Positions 17,776-25,476 of a stretch of DNA of 64,000 nt are shown here, piece after piece. This DNA is from JANRKN01 sp033763435 (GTDB lineage: Bacteria > Planctomycetota > Phycisphaerae > Phycisphaerales > UBA1924): positions 7,904-71,903 of the forward strand of contig JANRKN010000007.1 of assembly GCA_033763435.1 (NCBI GenBank), in the 5' to 3' direction. The position numbers were made by a program, and so were the translations under genes. The notes under the pieces were generated by a model. That model saw nothing but the letters and a program-made list of their open reading frames with translations. It made no database searches and was not told the origin of the DNA. The first letter of the stretch is position 1; each line of letters opens with the position of its first letter.

Positions 17776-17850
17776 GTGGGGTTGAGACGGGTGGGGTTGA
17801 GACGGGTGGGGTTTGGAGGGGTGGGGTTTGGAGGGGTGGGGTTCAGGAGG
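17776..17850 (+). repeat. five-copy 15-bp G-rich tandem repeat forming the clpP1 leader
   Basis: Five uninterrupted 15-base units: GTGGGGTTGAGACGG twice, GTGGGGTTTGGAGGG twice, and GTGGGGTTCAGGAGG once. The fifth ends exactly in the AGGAGG ribosome-binding site, 7 bases before the clpP1 ATG. Each unit brings a run of four G plus a second G-run, so the coding-strand RNA has enough G-tracts for intramolecular G-quadruplexes. Because 15 is a multiple of three, the clpP1 frame stays open through part of the array and an N-terminally extended frame is possible, but the strong ribosome-binding site favours the ATG at 17858. Confidence 0.9.
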
Positions 17851-17857
17851 TTTCGGT

Positions 17858-18463
17858 ATGCCGGCAGCGAGCGTGACCTACCAGCGCACCCGCGAGATGA
17901 CGGTCGATGAGTTGCTTCTCGAGAACCGGGTGGTCTTCCTGATCGGGGAGATCAACCACGCCTCGGCCGCGCGGGTGATGATGCAGATGCTGTACCTGGA
18001 GAACCAGGGCCGCGGCAAGGACATCAACTTCTACATCAACTCGCCGGGCGGGGCGGTCGACGACACGCTCGCGCTGTACGACACGATGAAGTTCATGAGC
18101 TCGCCCGTGAGCACGTACTGCATCGGTCGCGCCTATTCGGGCGCGGCGGTGCTGCTCGCGGCGGGCGTGAAGGGCAAGCGGTTCATCCTGCCTCACGCAA
18201 AGGTGATGATCCATCAGCCCTGGGGCGGCGTGACGGGTCAGGCCGAGGACATCAAGATCCAGGCCGAGCAGATCATCAAGATGAAGGCTGAGCTCAACCG
18301 CGTGCTGTCGGAGTGCACCGGGCAGGCGGTTGAGAACATCCAGCGCGACAGCGAGCGCGATAAGTACTTCTCCGCCGAGCAGGCCCGCGACTACGGGCTG
18401 GTGGACGAGGTGCTGAACAACTCTCCCAAGGGCGTCGCGAACGTGATCCCCGGCGTGCGCTGA
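17858..18463 (+). CDS. clpP: ATP-dependent Clp protease proteolytic subunit, catalytically complete copy (ClpP1)
   Basis: The 201-residue serine protease subunit keeps the whole triad: Ser94 in GRAYSGAAVL, His119 in VMIHQPWGG and Asp168 in RDSERDKYFSA, at the standard 25 and 49 residue spacing. The residue after the nucleophile is Gly, where most ClpPs have Met. ClpP forms a barrel with ClpX or ClpA/C unfoldases. The start is fixed by the AGGAGG at 17845-17850. The neighbour 72 bases downstream is a second ClpP with altered active site, suggesting a mixed complex. Confidence 0.95.
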   Translation: MPAASVTYQRTREMTVDELLLENRVVFLIGEINHASAARVMMQMLYLENQGRGKDINFYINSPGGAVDDTLALYDTMKFMSSPVSTYCIGRAYSGAAVLLAAGVKGKRFILPHAKVMIHQPWGGVTGQAEDIKIQAEQIIKMKAELNRVLSECTGQAVENIQRDSERDKYFSAEQARDYGLVDEVLNNSPKGVANVIPGVR

Positions 18464-18535
18464 GCGCGCGGCGCCGAGACTTCGCCGACCGCGTCAACGA
18501 CCGAACCCTGAAATTCCCGCTCACTGGAGCTGAAC

Positions 18536-19165
18536 ATGTCCGGCTATCTGGTCCCGATCGTGATCGAAAAGTCCGCCAAGGGCGAGCGCGCGTACGACAT
18601 CTACTCGCGCCTGCTCAAGGACCGCATCGTGTTCCTGGGCGGGCCTGTCAACGACGACATCGCCAACCTGATCGTCGCCCAGCTTCTGTTCCTGGCGAAC
18701 GAAGACCCCAAGAACGACATCCACCTGTACGTGAACTCGCCGGGCGGAAGCGTCTCGGCGGGGCTGGGCATCATCGACACGATGAAGTTCATCCAGTGCG
18801 ACGTGTGCACGTACATCATCGGGCAGGCCGCGACCATGGGCAGCCTCATCGCGACCAGCGGCACCAAGGGCAAGCGCTACACGCTGACCAACGCCCGCAA
18901 CCTGATGCACCAGCCGCTGCTGGGGGGCGTCATGGAAGGCCAGGCGACGGACCTCGAGATCGAGGCGCGCGAGATGCTCCGCATCCGCGACCGCCTGTAC
19001 CAGATCTACGCCGACGCGACCGGCCAGAACACCGACAAGATCGCCAAGGACTGCGACCGCAACAAGTGGCTCGATGACCGCGAGATGCTCGAGTACGGCC
19101 TGGTCGATCAGGTCCTCCAGCGCATGCCCGCGACCACCCGCTCCAAGAGCAACGACGACGAGTAA
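18536..19165 (+). CDS. clpP: ClpP-family subunit with altered active site (ClpP2)
   Basis: A 209-residue ClpP homologue, clear from FINGERPRINT regions such as [27 protein letters not shown] and EYGLVDQV. The nucleophile position holds Thr100 (GQAATMGS instead of GQAASMG), His125 is kept (LMHQPLLGG), and the acid position holds Asn176 (KDCDRNKW instead of xDxxRDxF). A two-residue insertion lies in the LLGGVMEG loop. Asn at the acid position is known in Listeria ClpP1; Thr at the nucleophile is rarer. This subunit may be weakly active or a structural partner of ClpP1. It is followed by a strong terminator, so clpP1-clpP2 form a two-gene unit. Confidence 0.93.
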   Translation: MSGYLVPIVIEKSAKGERAYDIYSRLLKDRIVFLGGPVNDDIANLIVAQLLFLANEDPKNDIHLYVNSPGGSVSAGLGIIDTMKFIQCDVCTYIIGQAATMGSLIATSGTKGKRYTLTNARNLMHQPLLGGVMEGQATDLEIEAREMLRIRDRLYQIYADATGQNTDKIAKDCDRNKWLDDREMLEYGLVDQVLQRMPATTRSKSNDDE

Positions 19166-19201
19166 GCTCGCTCGGCGCCAACCACCTCGGAAAGCATGAC
19201 C

Positions 19202-19234
19202 AAGCCCCCGCCCACGCAGGCGGGGGCTTTTCGT
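19202..19234 (+). terminator. rho-independent terminator of clpP1-clpP2
   Basis: An 11-base perfect stem, AAGCCCCCGCC with GGCGGGGGCTT, closes a 6-base loop and is followed by TTCGTT. It starts 36 bases after the clpP2 stop and separates the clp pair from the next plus-strand gene. Confidence 0.88.
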
Positions 19235-19281
19235 TGTGAGGCGGCGCCCAAAGTTCGGCCCTTCCCGCGTACAGTCCGGGC

Positions 19282-19911
19282 GTGAAGCAGATCACGATCA
19301 GCGTGGCGTGCGGGCTCTTGCTCGCGTCGTGTACGAGTGATTTCTCGACCTCGGGCGATGCCGCCCGCGCGAGCGCGGACGAGCTGCGCACGCAGAACCA
19401 GGCGCTGAAGCTCCGCATCGGCGAGCTTGAGGCGAAACTGAGCGAGGCGAATGCCGCGCGCGAGGCGGCGCTGAGCAAGGACGTGCTCGAGGCGCTGCCG
19501 CGGATCGCCGAGGTGCGTGTGGGCTCGCTCTCGGGGCTGGAGCCCCCCGCGGGCGTGTCGGCCGCGGAGACCGTTGCCGCGACGTCGGTCGTGGTGTACG
19601 TCGAGCCGGTCGATGGCCGAGGGCGCTTCACGCAGGCGGTGGGCGCGCTGAGCGCCGACGCGACGCTGATGCCGCCGGTCGAGGCCAAGGGCCAGCCGCG
19701 TGCGCTCGGGAGCGTGACGCTCAGCGCCGGGCAGCTTCGCGAGGCCTACCGCTCGGGCCTCACGGGGACGCACTACGAGGTTTCGATCCCGCTCACGCCC
19801 GCGCTCGAGCCCGCGGCACGCACGGGCACGCTCGTGATCCGCGTCAAGTTCGACGACGCCCTCACGGGCCGATCGCTGCGTGCCGAACAGACCATCGGCA
19901 AGGCGCGGTAA
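19282..19911 (+). CDS. putative lipoprotein with a coiled coil, unknown function
   Basis: The 209-residue protein begins with a lipoprotein signal ending LLLASCTS, so it should be lipidated by Lgt on Cys17. Residues about 33-65 (ADELRTQNQALKLRIGELEA and onwards) look like a short coiled coil. The C-terminal half is a probable beta-rich domain with no motif I recognise. The start is GTG 19282. The protein is anchored in a membrane facing the periplasm; nothing in the context tells its role. Confidence 0.75.
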   Translation: MKQITISVACGLLLASCTSDFSTSGDAARASADELRTQNQALKLRIGELEAKLSEANAAREAALSKDVLEALPRIAEVRVGSLSGLEPPAGVSAAETVAATSVVVYVEPVDGRGRFTQAVGALSADATLMPPVEAKGQPRALGSVTLSAGQLREAYRSGLTGTHYEVSIPLTPALEPAARTGTLVIRVKFDDALTGRSLRAEQTIGKAR

Positions 19912-19918
19912 GGCCAGA

Positions 19919-20048
19919 AGTGGTCAAGTGGCAGAGTGGCAGAGTGGCACAGTGGCGAGTTGCGCCGCGCGACATCACTCGCTCCGGCACTCAGTCACTC
20001 GACCACTTGACCACTTGACCACTTGGCGGTCGGCTCGGAGAGCCGACC
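19919..20048. repeat. structured repeat element: two opposed 8-base-period arrays and a palindrome
   Basis: The left arm has five 8-base units of the form AGTGGNNN (19919-19958). The right arm has five 8-base units starting CACT (19988-20027), three of them CACTTGAC or close; these are reverse complements of AGTGGTCA-type units, so the two arms can pair imperfectly. It ends directly in a perfect 9-base stem with 3-base loop, GGTCGGCTC-GGA-GAGCCGACC (20028-20048), of REP type. The element fills the gap between two convergent genes, so it may end transcription from both sides or protect mRNA ends. Its left array shares a 15-mer with the array at 16330. Confidence 0.75.
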
Positions 20049-20058
20049 TACCCGCAAC

Positions 20059-21261
20059 TCAGATCCGTTCCATCGGCAGGATCTCGCCCACGAGCGGGCG
20101 GAGATAGTCAAGGAACGCGGGCGAGACGTTGTTGTGCCCGAGCATGAACTCGGCGGGCATGTGGCGCGTCTTGGCCGCGACGTCGGTCAGCTCCTGGCGC
20201 TTGAACTCGGCGCGGTAGGGCTTGCCCGGTGCGCGGGTGATGGCGACCGAGCCGTCGGTCGCGCCCTCGGCGACGAGCCTCGCAGCAAAGCGCCCGGCCT
20301 CGCGCGCCTCGAAGCGGTCGACGGGCGACGCGTCGGGCCAGCAGCGCTGCAGATACCCGAACGTGTCGGCGCGGACCCGCGGCGGCTTGGACAGGTTCAT
20401 CCGCCGCGTCAGCTTGTCCTTCACCAGATCCGCCAGCGCGTCGCCCAGCGCGCCCGTGCCCGAGAGCTGAACGTTGCCGTGCGCGTCCTTGTCGAGGTTC
20501 TCGACCAGCGTCGTCGCGATGGCGCGGCCCTGCTTGTCCTGGATGCCCTCGCTCACGGCGATCTGGCAGCGCCCGTACTGGACGTAGACCTTCTCGACGT
20601 CCTCGATGAAGCGCTCAGAATCGAAGGGCACTTCGGGGAGATAGATCAGGTGCGGGCCGTCGCCGTCGATCTGGCGCGCGAGCGCCGAGGCCGCCGTGAG
20701 GAACCCGGCGTGCCGGCCCATGACGACGTTGATCTTGACGCCCGGGAGCGAGCGATTGTCGAGGTTGTCGGCGAGGAAAGCGGTGGCGACAAAGCGCGCG
20801 GCCGAGGGATAGCCCGGCGTGTGGTCGTTGCCCATCAGGTCGTTGTCGACCGTCTTGGGCACGTGCATGCACTGGAGCTGATAGCCCTTCTGCTTGGCGA
20901 GGTCGTTGACGATGCGGCAGGTGTCCGACGAGTCGTTGCCGCCGATATAGAAGAAGTAGCGGATGTCGAGCTTCTCGCAGTTCTGGAGGATCTGGGCGCA
21001 GTACGCGGGGTCGGGCTTGTCGCGCGAGGAACCCAGCGCCGCGGCGGGCGAAAGCGCGAGCCGCTCGAGCCGTTCCTGAGGCAGGCCCGTGAGGTCGACG
21101 ACCTGACCCTTGACGAGCCCGTTGACACCGTGGCGCATGCCGAGGATCGACTTGACGCCTGAGAAGTTGCGCAAGCCCTCGACGACGCCCACGAGCGAGG
21201 CATTGATGACGGCGGTGGGCCCGCCCGACTGACCGACGACCGCGTTGCCGGAGATGGCCAT
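20059..21261 (-). CDS. pfp: 6-phosphofructokinase, probably pyrophosphate-dependent
   Basis: The 400-residue enzyme phosphorylates fructose-6-phosphate in glycolysis. Group signatures: VGQSGGPTAVINASL at the N terminus, YIGGNDSSDT, PKTVDNDL and INVVMGRHAGFL. The Lys in PKTVDND and a GGND in place of the ATP-type GGDG are, in this family, marks of pyrophosphate as phosphoryl donor, which would make the reaction reversible. ATG 21261 is chosen since the region before it has no similarity. It ends 10 bases from the repeat element and is divergent from the amidohydrolase gene. Confidence 0.87.
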   Translation of the reverse strand: MAISGNAVVGQSGGPTAVINASLVGVVEGLRNFSGVKSILGMRHGVNGLVKGQVVDLTGLPQERLERLALSPAAALGSSRDKPDPAYCAQILQNCEKLDIRYFFYIGGNDSSDTCRIVNDLAKQKGYQLQCMHVPKTVDNDLMGNDHTPGYPSAARFVATAFLADNLDNRSLPGVKINVVMGRHAGFLTAASALARQIDGDGPHLIYLPEVPFDSERFIEDVEKVYVQYGRCQIAVSEGIQDKQGRAIATTLVENLDKDAHGNVQLSGTGALGDALADLVKDKLTRRMNLSKPPRVRADTFGYLQRCWPDASPVDRFEAREAGRFAARLVAEGATDGSVAITRAPGKPYRAEFKRQELTDVAAKTRHMPAEFMLGHNNVSPAFLDYLRPLVGEILPMERI

Positions 21262-21444
21262 GGGTGAATTCCTGTGTGCCCGGCGCTGTCGCGTCGGGGA
21301 TGCCGCGTGCAAGGCAGGCGAGAAGAGGATCCGCAGGCCCTCTTTCCGCTCCGGGGCATGATAGAGCCCCGTGGGCCCGGCGGCTTGGGCCTGAAAAACT
21401 CGGGGAGAACGCACGCCCACGCGAAGGCCGGTAGGCTCTTGCCC

Positions 21445-24400
21445 ATGCAGAGTTTTTCACGTTCGGTGCGAGTTCGGATGTCCTGGATTGAATCAGCGCT
21501 GGCGTTCGCGGCGTGCGTGCTGGCGGGGCTGAGTTCGCCCCTGGGTGCGCAGCCGACGAGCACGAGCCCGCTCGCGCCGCCGGTGAACGGCGTGCGTCAA
21601 ACCGAGGTTGGCCTGATCGCGCTGACGGGCGCGACGGTGCACGTGAGCCCGGAGCGAACGATCGAGAGCGCGACGGTGGTGATCCGCGAAGGCGTAATCG
21701 AGGCCGTGGGCGCGGACGTGAAGCCCCCGGCAGGCGCGCGGGTCGTGGACCTTACAGGCAAGCATCTTTACGCGGCGTTCGTCGAGCCGTGGCTTGAGAT
21801 TGATGTCGCCAAGCCAGACGCCCGCGCACCGGGCCGGCACTGGAACGATCGCGTGACGCCCGAGCGCGACGCCGCGAGCGTGCGAGGCTTGGACGAGGGC
21901 ACGGCCGAGACTTTCCGCAAGATGGGTTTCGGCACGGTGGGCATCGTCCCGCGCGGCGGGATCTTCCAAGGCTGGTCGGCCGCGGCGAGCACGGGCAAGC
22001 GCCCGTCGGACGAGAGCGCGGCATGGACGGGCCTGCTGCGGTCGAAGAACTTCCAGGCCGTGACGTTCGACGCGGCGGGCCGGGGCGAAGAGGACGATCA
22101 GTACCCCAGCTCGCTGATGGGCGCGATCGCGCTGATGCGTCAGACGCTGATGGACGCGCGCTGGCAGGAGGACCGTCGGAAGGCGGGGCTCGAGCGCGGG
22201 CCGAAGAACGCGCTGGACGAGCTGGCGGGCGCGCCGCGGATGGTGTTCAGCGCGACGGATGACCTCGACGTGCTGCGGATCGGGAAGGTGGTGCGCGAGC
22301 AGGGCGAGGCGCTGGCGAAGAACGCGGCGGTGATCGGCTCGGGCATGGAGTATCAGCGCCTGGCGCCGATCGCTGAGGACGGGATGCCGATCGCGCTGCC
22401 GCTGAGTTTCCCGCGGACGCCGGAAGTAGCGAGCGTCGGCGGCGTGGAACGGATCGACCTGCGCGAGCTGATGGCGTGGGAGCAGGCGCCGAGCAACCCG
22501 CGGCGAGTGGACGAGGCGTACGCGCAGGCAACAGGCGATCGCGGGCGCGTGAGCCTCACGACCGCGAAGATGCGCGACCGGGGCGAGTTCTGGTCGAACC
22601 TGCGCCAGGCGATGCGCCACGGCCTGAGCGAAGAGCGGGCGCTGGCCATGCTGACGACCAACCCCGCGCGGCTGCTGGGCGTCGAGGACCGCGTGGGCAC
22701 GATCGAGCCCGGGAAGGACGCGACGATGCTGGTCGCCGACGGGCCGGCCTTCCGCGCGAAGACCATCAAGCGCGCAATCTGGGTCCGTGGCGTGGAGCAC
22801 GTGCTCGAGCGTGAGAAGACCAAGCTTGAGGGCACGTGGGCGCTGACGCTGGGCGATGTGCCGGGCGTGGAGATGGAGATCGACGCGGAGAACGCGATCA
22901 CACTGCGCGACACGACGCGGACGATCCCCGAGAAAACGGACGAGGCCAAGAAGGACGAGGCCAAGCAGGAAGACGCCAAGCCCGACGAGTCCAAGGCCGA
23001 GCCCGCGGGTGAAGAGCCCAAGAAGGACGAGGCCAAGCCGGATCAGGCCCAGCCCGAGAACAAGCCCGAAGCCAAGCCGGAGAGCAAGCCCAAGCATCCG
23101 TCAGTGAAGGCTCGCAACGTCCGCGTGGATGACGGCCGGATCGATTTCGTCTTCACGCACGACGAGTTCACGGGGCCGAACGACGGCGGCAAGGGCGTCT
23201 TCACGCTCACCGGCGTGCTGCAGGACCTTCGCGAGGGCGACTCGGTGCGCGAGAACGCGCTGCTGCTGGGCACGGGCCTTCGCGCCGACGGCTCGCGCTT
23301 TGCGTGGAAGGCTGTCAAGAAGGCGCAGGACGCCGCAGCCGCCGACGCCAAGAAGGATGACCAGAGCAAGGACGATAAGGACAAGAAGAAGACCGCCGAG
23401 GACGCGATGCCCGCGTCGATGCTCGGCACGTGGCGCATCACGACGATCGACGACCGCGCGGACCTGGCGTCGACGCTCACGCACATCGTCGTTGCGGACG
23501 GCGCGGTCACGCTCAAGGCCAAGCACGAAGGCAAGGACGTTGAGGTCGCCGCGACGGACGTGAAGATCGAGCCCGCGAGCCTCGCGTACCGCGTCGATTC
23601 CGCGCCCGCGGGCGGCACCGGCGTCGTGAGCGTCACAGCGCGCCGGCTGAACAACCTGCTCGTGGGAACGCTGACGACGCCCGATGGCACGGCGCGTGCC
23701 TTCAAGGCCGCGAGGATCGCCGCACCGGGCGAAGAGCCGGGCGATGACGACGCGGAGTTGATCGAGGTCGCCTCGATCCCCGAGACGCTGGGCCTGCCCT
23801 TCGGGCCGTATGCCGTGACCGAGCCGATGCCGCTGCGGGGCAGCGTCGCGCTCACCAACGCGACGGTCTGGACGAGCAACGCCAAGGGCGAGATCATCGA
23901 GCGCGGCACGGTGCTGATCGTCGACGGCAGGGTCGCGGCCGTAGGAACGAACGTGACCATCCCCGCGGGCGTGCGAACGATCGACGCGACGGGCAAGCAC
24001 GTCACGGCCGGCATCATCGACGCCCACTCGCACACGGGCATCTCCCGCGGCGTGAACGAGGGCTCGCACGCCGCGACGGCCGAGGTGCGCATCCAAGATG
24101 TCACGGACCCCGACGCGATCAACTGGTATCGCCAGCTCGCGGGCGGCATCACCAGCGTCAACAACCTGCACGGTTCGGCCAACCCGATCGGCGGGCAGAA
24201 CGCGCTCAACAAGCTGCGCTGGGGCGCCGCGAGGCCCGACGACATGCACCTCACCGGGCCCGACGCCTACAGCGACGACAACCCGTTCGTGCCCGGCGCT
24301 CGCAAGAGCACGGCCTTCCCGGGCATCAAGTTCGCGCTCGGTGAGAACGTCAAGCAGAGCAACTGGGGCGACCGCTTCACCACGCGCTATCCGCAAACGC

Positions 24401-25395
24401 GCATGGGCGTGGAGACGTTCATCCTCGATCGCTTCACCCAGGCACGCGAGTACGCGGCCGAGTGGGCCAAGTGGCGTGAAACCCCCTCGGGCCCCGCGCC
24501 CCGGCGCAACCTGCAGCTCGAGGCGCTGGCCGAGATCCTCGCGGGCGAACGGTTGATCCACTGCCACTCGTATCGTCAGGACGAGATCCTGATGCTCGCG
24601 CGCCTGAGCAAGCAGCTGGGCTTCAAGCTGGGCAGCTATCAGCACATCCTCGAGGGGTACAAGGTCGCCGATGCCGTGCGCGAGTCCGCTCGGGGCGCCT
24701 CGGCGTTCAGCGACTGGTGGGCGTTCAAGGTCGAGGTGCAGGACGCGGTGCCCCAGGCCGGCCCCATCATGTGGGAGCAGGGCGTCGTGGTTTCGTACAA
24801 CTCCGACTCGGACGAGCTCGCGCGCCGGATGAACCTCGAGGCCGCGAAGGCCGTGAAGTATGGCAACGACCTGCCCGAGACCGAAGCCTGGAAGTTTGTG
24901 ACGATCAACCCGGCGATTCAGCTGGGCGTTGAGACGCTCGTGGGCTCGCTGGAGGTCGGCAAGGACGGCGACGTTGCGGTCTGGTCGGGCCATCCGATGA
25001 GCGTCATGAGCCGGTGCGAGCGGACGATTATCGACGGCGTCGAGCGCTTCAGCCTCGAGAAGGACGCCGCGGCCCGTGCGAACATCGCCCGCGAGCGCGA
25101 GCGCATCATCCAGAAGCTTGTCTCGGAAAAGAGCAAAGCGGGCGCCGGTAGCTCGGGCGGCACACCGACGGGCGATCGCCCGCGCGGACGCCGACCCCGG
25201 CAGCAGACCGATCAGCCCCCCACCGCTCCGCCGCAGGATGAACTTCGCGCGGGCGGCACGCTGATGGAGCGCATCCGCCAGCAGGCGCTCGAAGCGCACT
25301 ACCTCGACATGATGCGCCGCGGGCAGGATCCCGACACGCACCGCCGGGGTGTCTGCGGCTGCGACGAGATCGCCGTGTTCGTCGGACAGAACTGA
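21445..25395 (+). CDS. exported protein with two amidohydrolase-like domains in tandem
   Basis: A 1316-residue protein with a signal peptide (LAFAACVLAGLSSPLGAQ). The first amidohydrolase-like part (about residues 55-435) has the beta-sandwich start TGATVHVSPERTIESATVVI and the end LTTNPARLLGVEDRVGTIEPGK, but the metal-binding HxH is missing. A Lys/Asp/Glu/Pro-rich linker (about 495-552), a middle beta-rich region and a second charged patch (about 630-650) follow. The second amidohydrolase domain (from about 802) keeps GIIDAHSHTGIS near residue 859 and LIHCHSYRQDE, and looks catalytic. The C-terminal ~80 residues are Arg/Gln/Pro-rich. ATG 21445 is chosen for the signal peptide. Substrate unknown. 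Confidence 0.8.
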   Translation: MQSFSRSVRVRMSWIESALAFAACVLAGLSSPLGAQPTSTSPLAPPVNGVRQTEVGLIALTGATVHVSPERTIESATVVIREGVIEAVGADVKPPAGARVVDLTGKHLYAAFVEPWLEIDVAKPDARAPGRHWNDRVTPERDAASVRGLDEGTAETFRKMGFGTVGIVPRGGIFQGWSAAASTGKRPSDESAAWTGLLRSKNFQAVTFDAAGRGEEDDQYPSSLMGAIALMRQTLMDARWQEDRRKAGLERGPKNALDELAGAPRMVFSATDDLDVLRIGKVVREQGEALAKNAAVIGSGMEYQRLAPIAEDGMPIALPLSFPRTPEVASVGGVERIDLRELMAWEQAPSNPRRVDEAYAQATGDRGRVSLTTAKMRDRGEFWSNLRQAMRHGLSEERALAMLTTNPARLLGVEDRVGTIEPGKDATMLVADGPAFRAKTIKRAIWVRGVEHVLEREKTKLEGTWALTLGDVPGVEMEIDAENAITLRDTTRTIPEKTDEAKKDEAKQEDAKPDESKAEPAGEEPKKDEAKPDQAQPENKPEAKPESKPKHPSVKARNVRVDDGRIDFVFTHDEFTGPNDGGKGVFTLTGVLQDLREGDSVRENALLLGTGLRADGSRFAWKAVKKAQDAAAADAKKDDQSKDDKDKKKTAEDAMPASMLGTWRITTIDDRADLASTLTHIVVADGAVTLKAKHEGKDVEVAATDVKIEPASLAYRVDSAPAGGTGVVSVTARRLNNLLVGTLTTPDGTARAFKAARIAAPGEEPGDDDAELIEVASIPETLGLPFGPYAVTEPMPLRGSVALTNATVWTSNAKGEIIERGTVLIVDGRVAAVGTNVTIPAGVRTIDATGKHVTAGIIDAHSHTGISRGVNEGSHAATAEVRIQDVTDPDAINWYRQLAGGITSVNNLHGSANPIGGQNALNKLRWGAARPDDMHLTGPDAYSDDNPFVPGARKSTAFPGIKFALGENVKQSNWGDRFTTRYPQTRMGVETFILDRFTQAREYAAEWAKWRETPSGPAPRRNLQLEALAEILAGERLIHCHSYRQDEILMLARLSKQLGFKLGSYQHILEGYKVADAVRESARGASAFSDWWAFKVEVQDAVPQAGPIMWEQGVVVSYNSDSDELARRMNLEAAKAVKYGNDLPETEAWKFVTINPAIQLGVETLVGSLEVGKDGDVAVWSGHPMSVMSRCERTIIDGVERFSLEKDAAARANIARERERIIQKLVSEKSKAGAGSSGGTPTGDRPRGRRPRQQTDQPPTAPPQDELRAGGTLMERIRQQALEAHYLDMMRRGQDPDTHRRGVCGCDEIAVFVGQN

Positions 25396-25476
25396 AACGG
25401 AAGAAACTTCGCTCCCCTGCCACGGTCCAGCATTCCCCACCGCTCGCACCATTCACCCACCAACACCTCATCTCCC

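Noticed and set aside
17776..17850. CRISPR array
   Set aside because: The repeats are contiguous without spacers, only 15 bases long, and no cas gene is nearby.
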